From Ectopseudomonas oleovorans (GTDB taxonomy: Bacteria; Pseudomonadota; Gammaproteobacteria; Pseudomonadales; Pseudomonadaceae), in the NCBI RefSeq assembly GCF_003052605.1, contig NZ_QASO01000011.1:23575-83077 (forward strand): a stretch of DNA of 59,503 bases, given 5' to 3'. Within the stretch, counting starts at the first letter, position 1, and every line of letters begins with the position of its first letter. The notes under the pieces were generated by a model. The model was not told the DNA's origin and ran no database searches. It saw only the letters and a list, made by a program, of their open reading frames with translations. The position numbers were made by a program, and so were the translations under genes. Shown here one piece after another: positions 26,146 to 37,902 of this stretch.

Positions 26146-27087
26146 TCAGCGCTGGATTTCCTGGTTAGCATCCAGCTGATAAGGCAGGTCGAGCAGGGTC
26201 AGGGGCGGGCCTTCACTGCTGCCGAGATGAATGCGGCCGTCGTTCACGGCGTCTTCCTGCAATACGGCGAGCAGCTCGATGGCGTCGCCGGCCTGGGCCG
26301 CCAGCACCACTTCGCCAACGCTGGAGCCATGCACCGGTGAGAACAATTCGACGCCGACGGCCGGTAGCTCTGCAGCGACCAGACGCAGGCGCTGCAGGCG
26401 GCGCTTGAGCTTGCCCAGGTACTGCATGCGCGCGACGATTTCCTGGCCGGTGTAGCAGCCTTTCTTGAAACTCACGCCGCCGAGGGCCTGCAGGTTGATC
26501 ATCTGCGGGATGAACAGCTCACGTGTCGCGCCGAACACCTGGCCCACGCCCGCACGGACCTGAGCCAGCAACCAGTCGTTCAGTGGCGCCTGCGGCAGTT
26601 GAGCGGCCAATTGGGCTTGCAGCTTTGGCGCTTCCTCTGCTGGCGCCCAAAGTTCGGCGCGGCCATCGCTCAGGCGTACGGCGAGCAGTTGGCCGGCGCT
26701 GGCCAGGGAATCACTGGCGGTGCCCAGCTGCAAATCGAGTTCGCTCAGCACGGCATCGGCGCCCGCCAGGCCAAAACGGACCCAGGCGGCGCTTTCGTCG
26801 CTGAGCTTGGATTTGGAGAACACCGCATATTTCTGCAGATCGGCCAGCTGCGGCTCGATCAGTTCGCGTGCCATGGCCAGCAGGTAGCCGTCTTCTACCG
26901 GGACGATGCGAAAGCTCGACAGCATGCGGCCCTTGGGCGTGCAGCGGGCGCCAAGGCTGGACTGGTTGGCACTGAGGTAATTGAGGTTGCAGGTCACTTG
27001 GCCCTGCAGGAACTTGGCTGCGTCCGCGCCGCGTACGGCGAGCAGGCCTTCGTGATCGAGGAGTGTGAAGTAAGCGCTATCGGCCAT
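26146..27087 (-). CDS. ygfZ: YgfZ/CAF17-type iron-sulfur cluster repair protein
   Basis: A 313-residue folate-binding protein of the YgfZ family with the signature [15 protein letters not shown] (Cys near 227) and [19 protein letters not shown] near the N-terminus. It helps assemble or repair 4Fe-4S enzymes using tetrahydrofolate. It is divergent from sdhE, its frequent neighbour in proteobacteria. Confidence 0.9.
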   Translation of the reverse strand: MADSAYFTLLDHEGLLAVRGADAAKFLQGQVTCNLNYLSANQSSLGARCTPKGRMLSSFRIVPVEDGYLLAMARELIEPQLADLQKYAVFSKSKLSDESAAWVRFGLAGADAVLSELDLQLGTASDSLASAGQLLAVRLSDGRAELWAPAEEAPKLQAQLAAQLPQAPLNDWLLAQVRAGVGQVFGATRELFIPQMINLQALGGVSFKKGCYTGQEIVARMQYLGKLKRRLQRLRLVAAELPAVGVELFSPVHGSSVGEVVLAAQAGDAIELLAVLQEDAVNDGRIHLGSSEGPPLTLLDLPYQLDANQEIQR

Positions 27088-27232
27088 GATGCAAATCGAA
27101 TCACTGAATAAAGGTCAGGGGCATCATCATAGTGGGCAGGGTGGGGCCTTGTCAGCGCTATTACGCAGCGTCTCGGTGAACAGCGAGGTAATTCGCCGTT
27201 ATACTGCCGGCCTCGTTCGAGGAGTCCGTTGC

Positions 27233-27487
27233 ATGGTTGAGCAAAGTGAACTGAATCGCCTGTTCTGGCATAGCCGCCGTGGCATGCTGGAGCTGGACGT
27301 GCTGCTGGTGCCCTTCGTCAGGGAGGTGTACCCGAGCCTGGATGCCGAGAACCAGGCGCGCTATCGCAAGTTGTTGGAATGCGAGGATCAGGACATGTTC
27401 GGCTGGTTCATGCAGCGCGGCGAGCCCGAGGATGCCGACCTGCGCCATATCGTGCGCATGATCCTGGATCGTGTCCAACCCAAGTGA
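27233..27487 (+). CDS. sdhE: Succinate dehydrogenase assembly factor SdhE
   Basis: An 84-residue protein starting [22 protein letters not shown], with the RGMLELD motif (RGxxE) needed for attaching FAD to SdhA. The family also has the later F-x-W-F segment (MFGWFM). The ATG at 27233 follows GAGGAG; the frame open from 27086 is too long. It overlaps the YgfX-like gene by 17 bases. Confidence 0.93.
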   Translation: MVEQSELNRLFWHSRRGMLELDVLLVPFVREVYPSLDAENQARYRKLLECEDQDMFGWFMQRGEPEDADLRHIVRMILDRVQPK

Positions 27488-27938
27488 TGTCTTCGAGTGC
27501 CGTTGGCAGCCATCACGCTGGCTGCTGAGGCTCTACCTGTCGGTCCAGGCACTGGCCTTGCTGGCGCCGTGGCTGGCCGACATTCCCACCTGGTCCAGGC
27601 TGCTGTCACTCGTGGCTTGCCTGGCACATGCCGCCTGGGTGCTACCGCGACACGTCTTGCTGACTGCGCCACAGGCCATCACGGGTTTGCGCCGTGATGG
27701 ATTCGGCTGGCATCTATATAGCGTTGCAGCAGGCTGGCAGGCGGTGCAACTGCGCCCGGACAGTCTGGCGTTGCCGCTGGCGGTGGTGCTGCGCTATCGC
27801 CTGCCAGGCCAGCGTTTCAGTCGTGGGCTGTGCATTGCCCACGATGCGCTGGCGCCCGAGCACCACCGGCGCCTGCGCTTGCGTCTGAAGTTCAGCCGAC
27901 GGCGCTGGGCTGAGCCTGGGACGTCGGCGTCAGAATAG
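27471..27938 (+). CDS. YgfX-like membrane protein
   Basis: A 155-residue protein with GTG start. Two membrane helices (about 17-34 and 40-58) precede a soluble C-terminal part rich in Arg. The N-terminal F-E-C-R-W-Q-P-S motif and the position right after sdhE identify the YgfX (CptA-like) family, whose job is still debated (partner of SdhE or cell-shape toxin). The last 47 bases overlap the 3' end of the convergent nadB. Confidence 0.75.
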   Translation: MSNPSDVFECRWQPSRWLLRLYLSVQALALLAPWLADIPTWSRLLSLVACLAHAAWVLPRHVLLTAPQAITGLRRDGFGWHLYSVAAGWQAVQLRPDSLALPLAVVLRYRLPGQRFSRGLCIAHDALAPEHHRRLRLRLKFSRRRWAEPGTSASE

Positions 27939-29523
27939 TGTCTCGGGCTTCGGCCAACTGCTCGGGGTAGTCGAGGGTGTAGTGCAGCCCGCGGCTTTCA
28001 TGGCGCTGCATGGCCGAGCGGATCATCAGCTCGGCGACCAGTGCGAGGTTGCGCAGCTCGATCAGATCACGACTGACCTTGTAGTTCGAATAGAACTCGT
28101 CGATCTCGTCCAGCAGCAGGCGCACGCGGTGTTGCGCGCGCTGCAGGCGCTTGTTGGTGCGCACGATACCGACGTAATCCCACATGAAACGCCGCAGCTC
28201 ATCCCAGTTGTGGGCGATGATCACGTCCTCGTCGGAGTCGGTCACCTGGCTGGCGTCCCAGTCCGGGAGGTTGCTGGGCATGCCGATAGTGTCCAACTGC
28301 TCGACGATATCGGCGCAGGCTGAGCGCGCATAAACGAAGCATTCGAGCAGCGAATTGCTGGCCATGCGGTTGGCGCCATGCAGGCCGGTGAAGCTGGTCT
28401 CGCCGATGGCGTACAGCCCGGGCACGTCGGTACGCCCATGCTGATCGACCACCACGCCGCCACAGGTGTAATGGGCGGCGGGCACTACCGGGATGGGCTG
28501 TTTGGTGATGTCGATGCCAAAGCCCAGGCAGCGTTCGTAGACGGTGGGGAAATGACTCTTGATAAATTCGGCCGGCTTGTGACTGATGTCCAGGTACACG
28601 CAGTCGACGCCCAGGCGCTTCATCTCATGGTCGATGGCGCGGGCGACGATATCGCGCGGTGCCAGTTCGGCGCGCTCATCGAAGCGCTGCATGAAGCGTT
28701 CGCCATTGGGCAGCTTGAGCAGGCCGCCTTCGCCACGCACGGCTTCGGTGATCAGGAAGCTCTTGGCCTGCGGGTGATACAGGCAGGTGGGGTGGAACTG
28801 GTTGAACTCCAGGTTGCCGACGCGACAGCCGGCACGCCAAGCCATGGCGATGCCGTCGCCACAGGCACCGTCGGGGTTGCTGGTATAGAGGTAGACCTTG
28901 GCCGCGCCGCCGGTGGCGAGAATCACGAAGCGCGCGCTGAAGGTGTCGACTTCGCCGCGGTCACGATCCAGTACGTAAGCGCCCAGACAGCGCTCGCCAT
29001 CCAGGCCGAGCTTGCCCTCGGTGATCAGGTCGACGGCGACGCGTTGCTCCAGTAATTCGATGTTCGAGCGTTGTCGGGCCTGTTCCAGCAGCGTGTTGAA
29101 AATTGCCGCACCAGTCGCGTCGGCGGCGTGGATGATGCGCCGATGGCTGTGGCCGCCCTCGCGGGTCAGATGGAACTCGAAGCCGCCGTCCTCGCGCGCG
29201 GTTTCATCGTCTCGGGTGAAGGGGACGCCCTGATCGATCAGCCACTGGATGGCCTCGCGGCTGTGTTCTACGGTGAAACGCACGGCGTCTTCGTTGCACA
29301 GGCCGGCCCCGGCGTTGAGGGTGTCGGCGACGTGTGATTCGACCGTGTCGGTATCGTCCAGAACGGCTGCCACGCCACCTTGCGCCCAGTAGGTCGAGCC
29401 ATTGGCCAGCTTGCCTTTGCTCAATACCGCGATGCGCAGATGGGAGGGTAGGGTGAGGGCGAGCGTCAGGCCAGCGGCGCCGCTGCCGATGACCAGAACA
29501 TCATGCTGGAAGTGTTGGCTCAT
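27892..29523 (-). CDS. nadB: L-aspartate oxidase
   Basis: A 543-residue FAD enzyme that oxidises L-aspartate to iminoaspartate, the first step of NAD synthesis. The N-terminus [17 protein letters not shown] binds [30 protein letters not shown] ([16 protein letters not shown]) and [25 protein letters not shown] follow, then [18 protein letters not shown]. Length is normal. It is on the opposite strand to algU and reads away from it, the arrangement found in P. aeruginosa. Confidence 0.95.
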   Translation of the reverse strand: MSQHFQHDVLVIGSGAAGLTLALTLPSHLRIAVLSKGKLANGSTYWAQGGVAAVLDDTDTVESHVADTLNAGAGLCNEDAVRFTVEHSREAIQWLIDQGVPFTRDDETAREDGGFEFHLTREGGHSHRRIIHAADATGAAIFNTLLEQARQRSNIELLEQRVAVDLITEGKLGLDGERCLGAYVLDRDRGEVDTFSARFVILATGGAAKVYLYTSNPDGACGDGIAMAWRAGCRVGNLEFNQFHPTCLYHPQAKSFLITEAVRGEGGLLKLPNGERFMQRFDERAELAPRDIVARAIDHEMKRLGVDCVYLDISHKPAEFIKSHFPTVYERCLGFGIDITKQPIPVVPAAHYTCGGVVVDQHGRTDVPGLYAIGETSFTGLHGANRMASNSLLECFVYARSACADIVEQLDTIGMPSNLPDWDASQVTDSDEDVIIAHNWDELRRFMWDYVGIVRTNKRLQRAQHRVRLLLDEIDEFYSNYKVSRDLIELRNLALVAELMIRSAMQRHESRGLHYTLDYPEQLAEARDTILTPTSQAQPSAVG

Positions 29524-29609
29524 GTCCGAGTTCCGCGTGAAAGCGAGCCCTAGTATATAGAGAGGGGCAGCGGCACAATAGGTGGCTTATGACCGACCTC
29601 GGTGCTCGG

Positions 29610-29637
29610 GAACTTTCTTAGTCATTAAGGTTCCATT
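29610..29637 (+). promoter_or_regulatory. Putative distal AlgU-dependent promoter of algU
   Basis: GAACTT (29610-29615), 16 bases, then TCCA. This fits the AlgU/sigma-22 consensus (GAACTT, 16-17 bases, TCtnA). The site lies about 270 bases upstream of algU and would allow autoregulation, as known for algU in P. aeruginosa. Confidence 0.5.
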
Positions 29638-29803
29638 GAGGGTCGCCCATATAAGGGAGATCGCTTGCGCGTGCCTGCATCTGAAGTCAGCGGAGGGTGT
29701 GGAAATGAGCGGCGATAAGATTATTTGCGCGGGCGGAAAGGTTCCGCTGGCGCCATTCCAGGCAGAGGGAAGAAAACTCTGCGGGAAGCTTGCTTGGAGG
29801 GGA

Positions 29804-29830
29804 GAACTTTTGCTTAAGACCCGAGTCTAT
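29804..29830 (+). promoter_or_regulatory. Putative proximal AlgU-dependent promoter of algU
   Basis: GAACTT (29804-29809), 16 bases, TCTAT (29826-29830). This is a second good AlgU-type promoter, 60 bases before the algU start. The rest of the 29524-29889 gap shows no gene I would call; an open frame from 29582 runs into algU and looks spurious. Confidence 0.6.
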
Positions 29831-29889
29831 CTTGGCAAGCTGATTCGCTTACGGGTGCAGACCTCCTCCGAGCGTTGTGAGGAGAGTGC

Positions 29890-30471
29890 ATGCTAATCCA
29901 GGAAGATGATCAGCAACTGGTCGAGCGAGTGCAGCACGGTGACAAGCGTGCCTTCGATCTGTTGGTGCTGAAGTATCAGCACAAGATCCTTGGTCTGATC
30001 GTGCGATTCGTGCACGACACTCACGAGGCTCAGGATGTTGCTCAGGAAACGTTCGTAAAAGCTTACCGAGCGCTTGGAAACTTTCGCGGTGACAGCGCGT
30101 TCTATACATGGCTGTATCGCATCGCCATCAACACGGCGAAGAATTACCTGGTATCGCGCGGCCGTCGGCCGCCGGATAGCGATGTCAGTAGCGATGACGC
30201 GGAGTTCTATGACGGCGACCACGGCCTCAAGGACATCGAGTCACCGGAGCGGGCATTGCTGCGCGACGAGATCGAAGCCACCGTGCATCGAACCATCGCC
30301 CAGTTGCCGGATGATTTGCGCACGGCCCTGACCCTGCGTGAGTTCGAAGGCTTGAGTTACGAGGACATTGCCGGCGTCATGCAGTGTCCGGTAGGTACAG
30401 TGCGTTCGCGGATATTCCGCGCACGTGAGGCAATTGATAAGTCCCTGCAACCTCTGTTGCAGGATGCCTAA
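29890..30471 (+). CDS. algU: RNA polymerase sigma factor AlgU (RpoE-type, sigma-22)
   Basis: A 193-residue ECF sigma factor almost identical in layout to Pseudomonas AlgU: region 2 with KILGLIVRFVHDTHEAQDVAQETFVKAYRALGNFRG, region 4 with LRTALTLREFEGLSYEDIAGVMQCPVGTVRSRIFRARE. It directs transcription of envelope-stress and alginate genes when released from MucA. GAGGAG precedes the ATG. Confidence 0.97.
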   Translation: MLIQEDDQQLVERVQHGDKRAFDLLVLKYQHKILGLIVRFVHDTHEAQDVAQETFVKAYRALGNFRGDSAFYTWLYRIAINTAKNYLVSRGRRPPDSDVSSDDAEFYDGDHGLKDIESPERALLRDEIEATVHRTIAQLPDDLRTALTLREFEGLSYEDIAGVMQCPVGTVRSRIFRAREAIDKSLQPLLQDA

Positions 30472-30501
30472 GGCAGCGGCGGCAGCCAAGAGAGGAACGC
30501 C

Positions 30502-31074
30502 ATGAGTCGTGAAACCCTGCAGGAATCGCTGTCCGCGGTGATGGATAACGAAGCGGACCAACTGGAATTGCGGCGCGTGCTCGCAGCCAGCGAGGATGGC
30601 GAGCTGCGTGGCACTTGGTCGCGTTACCAGATCGCCCGTGCAGCCATGCACCGAGAGCTGGTGGTGCCGCAGCTGGACATCGCATCAGCGGTTTCCGCGG
30701 CATTGGCCGACGAGGCCATTCCGGCGCGCAAGACGTCGATCTGGCGCAGCGTCGGGCGTGTAGCCGTGGCGGCATCGGTGACCGTTGCTGTGCTGGCGGG
30801 TGTGCGTTTCTACAATCAGGATGATCTGAGCGGCGTTCAGTTGGCTCAACAGGATGCTTCTCCGGTACTCTCGGTACCGCAGGTGCAGGGTCCTGCACTG
30901 CTGGCCGGTTACAACAGCAGCGAGGAAGTCGGCGAGTCTGCCGAGGCTGGCACTGCCAGCTGGCATGAGCAGCGTCTGCCGAACTATCTGCGCCAGCATG
31001 CGCAGGAAGCCGTGATGGGTGCCGGTGAAACCGCTCTGCCTTATGCTCGTGCTGCGAGCCTGGAAAACCGCTAA
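30502..31074 (+). CDS. mucA: Anti-sigma factor MucA
   Basis: A 190-residue inner-membrane anti-sigma factor. The cytoplasmic AlgU-binding domain (about 1-80) begins MSRETLQESLSAVMDNEADQLELRRVLA. One helix at about 90-105 (VAVAASVTVAVLAGVRF) is followed by a periplasmic domain that is cut by AlgW during regulated proteolysis. It ends with ENR rather than an obvious WVF-type tail. No truncation such as the mucA22 type is seen, so the strain should not be mucoid through this gene. Confidence 0.95.
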   Translation: MSRETLQESLSAVMDNEADQLELRRVLAASEDGELRGTWSRYQIARAAMHRELVVPQLDIASAVSAALADEAIPARKTSIWRSVGRVAVAASVTVAVLAGVRFYNQDDLSGVQLAQQDASPVLSVPQVQGPALLAGYNSSEEVGESAEAGTASWHEQRLPNYLRQHAQEAVMGAGETALPYARAASLENR

Positions 31075-31089
31075 GCGCTAAGGAGTCAC

Positions 31090-32037
31090 ATGCGCGCGAT
31101 TCCCCTCTGCCTGCTTGGAGGTCTGCTGGCATTGCCGGTTCAGGCCTCCGGGGTGCAAGACTTACTCGGGCGCCTCGCTGCGGCAGAACGCCAGCAAAGC
31201 TTCCAGGGCACGTTCATATATGAGCGCAATGGAAGTTTCTCCACTCATGCCGTATGGCACCGAGTGGAAGAGGGGGGGCAGATTCGCGAGCGTCTTCTGC
31301 AGCTCGATGGGCCTGCCCAAGAGGTGCTGAAAGTCGATGGCCAGACTCAGTGCGTCACGGGCGCGCTGGCCGACCAGGTCAGTGAAGGGCAGGCCTGGCC
31401 TGCCCGTCAGCTGGATGCGGAGCAGTTGAGCAATTGGTACAACATGCGTGTTGCTGGCCAGTCGCGCATTGCCAACCGCGCAGCCGATGTACTGGTGCTT
31501 GAACCCAAGGACCAGCATCGCTACGGCTTCGAATTGCACCTGGATCGGGAGACCGGTCTGCCGTTGAAATCCCTCCTATTGAACGAGCGCGGCCAGCTTC
31601 TGGAGCGCTTTCAGTTCGCCCAGTTGGACACTTCTACCCCTGTTGAAAACGCCATGCAACCGAGTTCGAGCTGCAGGCCGGTGCGTTTTCGTGCTGCCGA
31701 CAGCATGGCCGAAGGTACCTGGCGATCCGACTGGTTGCCGCCGGGCTTTACCCTTATTGCGGCGCAGATGCGTCGGGATCCTGCTTCCGATGAAGCTGTC
31801 GCCTACCTGATGTATGGCGACGGTCTCGCACGTTTCTCCGTTTTCATCGAGCCCCTCAACGGCAGCGTTGTCGACGATGCGCGCAGTCAGCTGGGCCCAA
31901 CCGTCGCGGTTTCGCGGCGGATGAGTACCGACTCTGGTGACGTGATGGTGACCGTGGTGGGTGAGATTCCTTTGGGGACCGCCGAACGCATCGCACTGTC
32001 AATGCGCGCCGGAGTGCCCGAACAGGCTAGCCAATGA
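31090..32037 (+). CDS. mucB: MucB, periplasmic protector of MucA
   Basis: A 315-residue RseB-like protein with signal peptide (to about residue 19, PVQASG), starting its mature part LLGRLAAAERQQSFQGTFIYERNGSFSTHAV. Two lobes bind the periplasmic part of MucA and shield it from proteolysis; lipopolysaccharide or lipid signals release it. Ends with an ATGA overlap with mucC. Confidence 0.95.
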   Translation: MRAIPLCLLGGLLALPVQASGVQDLLGRLAAAERQQSFQGTFIYERNGSFSTHAVWHRVEEGGQIRERLLQLDGPAQEVLKVDGQTQCVTGALADQVSEGQAWPARQLDAEQLSNWYNMRVAGQSRIANRAADVLVLEPKDQHRYGFELHLDRETGLPLKSLLLNERGQLLERFQFAQLDTSTPVENAMQPSSSCRPVRFRAADSMAEGTWRSDWLPPGFTLIAAQMRRDPASDEAVAYLMYGDGLARFSVFIEPLNGSVVDDARSQLGPTVAVSRRMSTDSGDVMVTVVGEIPLGTAERIALSMRAGVPEQASQ

Positions 32038-32489
32038 TCGAGGAGCAGGGGCGTGTAGTGGCGCTCGAGCCCGGCGCTGTCTGGGTCGAGACGCTGCGCA
32101 AGAGCACCTGCTCCAGTTGTTCGGCCAATGCCGCCTGTGGTCAGGGCCTGATGGATCGTCTTGGTGTAGGGCGGCAGCGCGGTTATGTGCGCGCGCTCAG
32201 TCAAATGCAGCTGGCGGTTGGCGATAGTGTGATCATCGGTGTGCGTGAAGATCTCTTGGTGCGCAGTTCTCTGCTGGTTTATCTGCTTCCGCTTCTGGGT
32301 CTGTTTGCCGCTGCGCTGCTGGCGAACGGTCTAGGTCTTTCCGAACCTCTGGTGATCCTGGCAGGCCTGAGTGGCCTGTTCGCCAGTTGGCTGATGGTTC
32401 GCTGGCGCGCCGCTCGCGTTGCCGAGAACCCCTTATTGCAGCCTGTTGTCCTACGTACGTTGCTGGCCACTGCGCCAGCGGTCGGTTGA
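32034..32489 (+). CDS. mucC: MucC (RseC-type)
   Basis: A 151-residue inner-membrane protein of the RseC/MucC family: a Cys-rich N-terminus (KSTCSSCSANAACGQG) followed by two membrane helices (about 78-120). The cysteines resemble a metal or redox site. It modulates AlgU activity in some conditions. Confidence 0.92.
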   Translation: MIEEQGRVVALEPGAVWVETLRKSTCSSCSANAACGQGLMDRLGVGRQRGYVRALSQMQLAVGDSVIIGVREDLLVRSSLLVYLLPLLGLFAAALLANGLGLSEPLVILAGLSGLFASWLMVRWRAARVAENPLLQPVVLRTLLATAPAVG

Positions 32490-32512
32490 TTTACATGGGG
32501 AGTGGTAGTTCG

Positions 32513-33937
32513 ATGAGAAAACTCAAGTCCATTGCGCCGTTGTTGGCGGTTGCCTTGCTCTGGGGGCAAAGTCTGCTGGCTCAGGCCAGCCTGCCTGATT
32601 TCACCGATCTGGTAGAAGAGGCCTCGCCTGCGGTGGTCAATATCAGTACCCGGCAGAAGATGCCCGAGCGCGCCGTTGCCGGCCATCCGGCGCTGCCTGA
32701 TCTGGAAGGCCTGCCGCCGATGTTCCGCGAGTTCTTCGAGCGCAGCATTCCGCAGATGCCGCATAATCCGGGCGGTCGCCAGCGCGAAGCGCAGTCGCTG
32801 GGTTCCGGTTTCATCATCTCGCCGGACGGCTACATCATGACCAACAATCATGTGGTCGCCGATGCCGATGAAATCATCGTGCGTCTGTCCGATCGCAGCG
32901 AGCTGGAAGCCAAATTGATTGGTGCCGATCCGCGTAGCGACGTCGCGTTGCTCAAGGTCGAGGGCAAGCACCTGCCTGTGGTGCGTCTGGGTAAAGCCGA
33001 TGACCTGAAGGTCGGCGAGTGGGTGCTGGCCATCGGTTCGCCGTTCGGCTTCGATCACTCGGTGACGGCAGGGATCGTCAGCGCCAAGGGGCGTAACCTG
33101 CCGAGCGACAGCTACGTACCGTTCATCCAGACCGATGTGGCGATCAACCCGGGCAACTCTGGCGGCCCACTGTTCAACCTGCAAGGTGAGGTGGTGGGCA
33201 TCAATTCGCAGATCTTCACCCGTTCCGGCGGTTTCATGGGGCTGTCCTTCGCCATTCCGATGGAAGTGGCCATGCAGGTGGCCGATCAGCTCAAGGCCGA
33301 CGGCAAGGTCACTCGTGGCTGGCTCGGCGTGGTGATTCAGGAAGTGAACAAGGACCTGGCCGAATCCTTCGGTCTGGACAAGCCGGCCGGCGCACTGGTT
33401 GCCCAGGTGCTGGAAGACGGCCCGGCAGACAAAGGTGGCCTGCAGGTGGGGGACGTGATTCTCAGCCTCAATGGCAAGCCGATCATCATGTCCGCCGATC
33501 TGCCGCATCTGGTCGGCGGGCTGAAGCCGGGCCAGAAGGCAGAGCTGGATGTCGTGCGTGACGGTTCGCGCAAGAAACTCAGCGTCACCGTCGGTACGTT
33601 GCCGGAAGAAGGGCAGGAGCTGGCTGCGTCGGGGCCGGCGCAGGGCGGTGAGCGCAGCAGCAATCGCCTGGGTGTGACAGTGGTCGAACTGACGGCCGAG
33701 CAGAAGAAAGGTCTCGACCTCAAGGGCGGTGTTGTGGTCAAGGAAGTGCTCGGTGGTCCTGCGGCTATGATTGGCCTGCGTCCTGGTGACGTGATCACTC
33801 ATCTGAACAATCAGGCCATCGATTCCACTCGCACCTTCACTCAGGTGGCGCAGGATCTGCCGAAGAACCGTTCGGTATCCATGCGTGTGCTGCGTCAGGG
33901 GCGAGCCAGCTTCATCACCTTCAAGCTGGCTGAGTAA
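32513..33937 (+). CDS. mucD: Periplasmic serine protease MucD (DegP-like)
   Basis: A 474-residue protease with a signal peptide (to about 26, LAQA). The catalytic triad lies in NNHVVADADE (His), RSDVALLKV (Asp) and NPGNSGGPLFN (Ser), followed by two PDZ domains (about 265-345 and 385-465). It clears misfolded envelope proteins and lowers AlgU activity. The start chosen, ATG 32513, gives the usual N-terminus. Confidence 0.96.
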   Translation: MRKLKSIAPLLAVALLWGQSLLAQASLPDFTDLVEEASPAVVNISTRQKMPERAVAGHPALPDLEGLPPMFREFFERSIPQMPHNPGGRQREAQSLGSGFIISPDGYIMTNNHVVADADEIIVRLSDRSELEAKLIGADPRSDVALLKVEGKHLPVVRLGKADDLKVGEWVLAIGSPFGFDHSVTAGIVSAKGRNLPSDSYVPFIQTDVAINPGNSGGPLFNLQGEVVGINSQIFTRSGGFMGLSFAIPMEVAMQVADQLKADGKVTRGWLGVVIQEVNKDLAESFGLDKPAGALVAQVLEDGPADKGGLQVGDVILSLNGKPIIMSADLPHLVGGLKPGQKAELDVVRDGSRKKLSVTVGTLPEEGQELAASGPAQGGERSSNRLGVTVVELTAEQKKGLDLKGGVVVKEVLGGPAAMIGLRPGDVITHLNNQAIDSTRTFTQVAQDLPKNRSVSMRVLRQGRASFITFKLAE

Positions 33938-33950
33938 CCCAGGTACGTTG

Positions 33951-33977
33951 AAGAGGGCGCTTTCGGGCGCCCTTCTT
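33951..33977 (+). terminator. Intrinsic terminator of the algU-mucD operon
   Basis: AAGAGGGCGC (33951-33960) pairs with GCGCCCTTCTT (33967-33977) over a short loop, 13 bases after the mucD stop. The T-run is interrupted by C, so strength is moderate. Confidence 0.7.
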
Positions 33978-34086
33978 CGTATCTGCACCAGCGCTGTGCA
34001 GACGTGACGCCGTCGCGAGGGATCGGGTACAATCCGCGGCTATTTTCGGCAAGCGTCTTGCCCGTGCCTTCTTTGAGTGTTGATCT

Positions 34087-35886
<1,800 letters not shown>

Positions 35887-35892
35887 GGCTCT

Positions 35893-36747
35893 ATGTCGAT
35901 CAATTTCCCGCTTCTGTTGGTTATCGCGGTTGCCGTTTGCGGCTTCCTGGCCCTGATCGATCTGATCCTGCTGGCTCCGCGCCGCCGTGCGGCGATTGCG
36001 GCGTACCAGGGGCGGGTCGACGATCCCGACGACAGGGTGCTGGAGCGCCTGAACAAGGAGCCGTTGCTCGTCGAGTACGGCAAATCCTTCTTCCCGGTGC
36101 TGGCTATCGTGCTGGTGCTGCGCTCGTTTCTGGTCGAGCCGTTCCAGATTCCTTCCGGGTCGATGAAGCCGACTCTGGAAGTGGGTGATTTCATCCTGGT
36201 CAACAAGTTCGCTTATGGCATTCGTTTGCCGGTGATCGACGAGAAGATCATCGAGGTGGATAACCCGCAGCGCGGCGATGTGATGGTATTCCGCTACCCC
36301 AGCGATCCCCGTATCAACTACATCAAGCGCGTGGTGGGACTGCCGGGTGATCGCATCGAGTACACCCAGGGCAAGCGTCTGCTGATCAATGGCGAGCCGG
36401 TGGCTGAGAAGCTGATCGGTGAGGAGCCGGGCAGCCTGGGTGGTGCGATGCTCTATCAGGAGCGTCTGGGCCAGGTCGAACACACCATCCGCAAGGAAAT
36501 GACCCGCATGCGCCGCGAGCCCGGCGGCCAATGGGTGGTGCCGGAAGGGCACTACTTCATGATGGGCGACAACCGTGACAACTCCAACGACAGCCGTTAC
36601 TGGCGCGATCGTCATATTCCTCAGGAGCTGTGGGGCATGGTCCCGGACGACCATATCGTCGGCAAGGCCTTCGCCATCTGGATGAGCTGGCCGGAACCCA
36701 AGACCAGCAATCTGCCCAACTTCTCTCGTGTCGGCCTGATTCATTGA
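35893..36747 (+). CDS. lepB: Signal peptidase I
   Basis: A 284-residue membrane-anchored serine peptidase that cleaves signal peptides. Two N-terminal helices precede the catalytic Ser in QIPSGSMKPTL and the Lys in RYIKRVVGLPGD-like (NYIKRVVGLPGD); MGDNRDNSNDSRYW is the third conserved box. Six bases after lepA. Confidence 0.96.
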   Translation: MSINFPLLLVIAVAVCGFLALIDLILLAPRRRAAIAAYQGRVDDPDDRVLERLNKEPLLVEYGKSFFPVLAIVLVLRSFLVEPFQIPSGSMKPTLEVGDFILVNKFAYGIRLPVIDEKIIEVDNPQRGDVMVFRYPSDPRINYIKRVVGLPGDRIEYTQGKRLLINGEPVAEKLIGEEPGSLGGAMLYQERLGQVEHTIRKEMTRMRREPGGQWVVPEGHYFMMGDNRDNSNDSRYWRDRHIPQELWGMVPDDHIVGKAFAIWMSWPEPKTSNLPNFSRVGLIH

Positions 36748-36751
36748 GCAC

Positions 36752-36778
36752 TGGCGCGCTGTTCAATACAGCGCGCCA
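36752..36778. other. Perfect 11-bp hairpin between lepB and the DUF4845 gene
   Basis: TGGCGCGCTGT (36752-36762), loop TCAAT, ACAGCGCGCCA (36768-36778). It lies just after the lepB stop but has no T-run, so it is more likely an RNA processing or stability element than a terminator. Confidence 0.55.
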
Positions 36779-36838
36779 GGCTATAACTAGTCTTGCCGTA
36801 TCGGCATTCCAACAAGACCGAATCTTCTGGTGATATAC

Positions 36839-37216
36839 ATGAAATTCGCGCGCTCGCAGCAGGGGCTTTCAATTCTGGGTTGGCTGATGGTTTTGGCCGT
36901 GGTGGCATTCTTCGCCAGCACTGCATTCAAGGTGATGCCGCACTATCTCGACTATATGTCGCTGGAGAAGATCATCACTTCGGTGGAAACCGACAAGGCG
37001 TCGGATGTGCGCACCGTCGGTGAGTTTTACAACCATGTGAGCAAGGGCATGCAGGTCAACAACATTCGCGACCTGAACATGCGCGACGCCCTGCAGGTGA
37101 AGGTGGAGAACAACGAGTTTCTGGTCCACCTCAAATATGAAAAACGCGAGCCGCTGATCGAGAACCTCGATCTGGTGGTCAATTTCGATAAAGAATTTCG
37201 TGTACGAATGCCGTGA
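36839..37216 (+). CDS. DUF4845 membrane protein
   Basis: A 125-residue protein with an N-terminal pilin-like helix ([21 protein letters not shown]) and a small periplasmic domain. DUF4845 proteins sit between lepB and rnc in most pseudomonads. Function unknown. ATG 36839 (MKFARSQQG) is the expected start. Its TGA overlaps the GTG of rnc. Confidence 0.85.
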   Translation: MKFARSQQGLSILGWLMVLAVVAFFASTAFKVMPHYLDYMSLEKIITSVETDKASDVRTVGEFYNHVSKGMQVNNIRDLNMRDALQVKVENNEFLVHLKYEKREPLIENLDLVVNFDKEFRVRMP

Positions 37217-37902
37217 ACCCTGACCTTTCCCGCCTCGAGCGCAAGCTCGGCTATCGCTTCAAGGACCAGGACCTGATGGTTCTGGCCCTGACCCATCGCA
37301 GTTTCGCCGGCCGCAACAATGAGCGGCTGGAATTTCTCGGTGATGCCATCCTCAATTTCGTCGCCGGTGAAGCGCTGTTCGAGCGTTTCCCGCAAGCCCG
37401 TGAGGGCCAGTTGTCGCGCCTGCGCGCGCGCCTGGTCAAGGGCGAGACGCTGGCCGTGCTGGCCCGTGGTTTCGAGCTGGGCGAGTATCTGCGCCTGGGC
37501 TCCGGTGAGCTGAAAAGCGGCGGTTTTCGTCGTGAGTCGATCCTGGCCGATGCCCTGGAGGCGCTGATCGGCGCCATCTATTTGGATGCCGGGATGGATG
37601 CGGCACGCGAGCGCGTGCTGGACTGGCTGACCGGCGAGCTGGACGGCCTGACCCTGGTCGATACCAACAAGGATCCGAAAACGCGACTGCAGGAATTTCT
37701 GCAGTCACGTGCCTGTGAACTGCCTCGTTACGAGGTGGTGGACGTACAGGGTGAGCCGCACTGCCGTACCTTCATGGTCGAGTGCCAGGTATCCCTGCTC
37801 AATGAAAAGACCCTGGGCCAGGGCGGCAGCCGGCGTATCGCCGAGCAGGTCGCTGCGGCTGCGGCGCTGATCGCCCTCGGGGTGGAGAATGGCAATGACT
37901 GA
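37213..37902 (+). CDS. rnc: Ribonuclease III
   Basis: A 229-residue double-strand RNA endonuclease. The catalytic signature [14 protein letters not shown] (about 35-48) is followed by the second acidic site in [16 protein letters not shown] and a C-terminal dsRNA-binding domain (about 155-222). It matures rRNA and regulates mRNAs. GTG start. Confidence 0.96.
   Translation: MNPDLSRLERKLGYRFKDQDLMVLALTHRSFAGRNNERLEFLGDAILNFVAGEALFERFPQAREGQLSRLRARLVKGETLAVLARGFELGEYLRLGSGELKSGGFRRESILADALEALIGAIYLDAGMDAARERVLDWLTGELDGLTLVDTNKDPKTRLQEFLQSRACELPRYEVVDVQGEPHCRTFMVECQVSLLNEKTLGQGGSRRIAEQVAAAAALIALGVENGND

Noticed and set aside
29582..29896. 104-residue frame upstream of algU
   Set aside because: It covers the AlgU promoter sites, has no ribosome binding site and overlaps the algU start; more likely leader sequence.
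30502..31074. Possible mucoidy mutation in mucA
   Set aside because: The frame is intact at normal length with both domains, so no truncation was seen.
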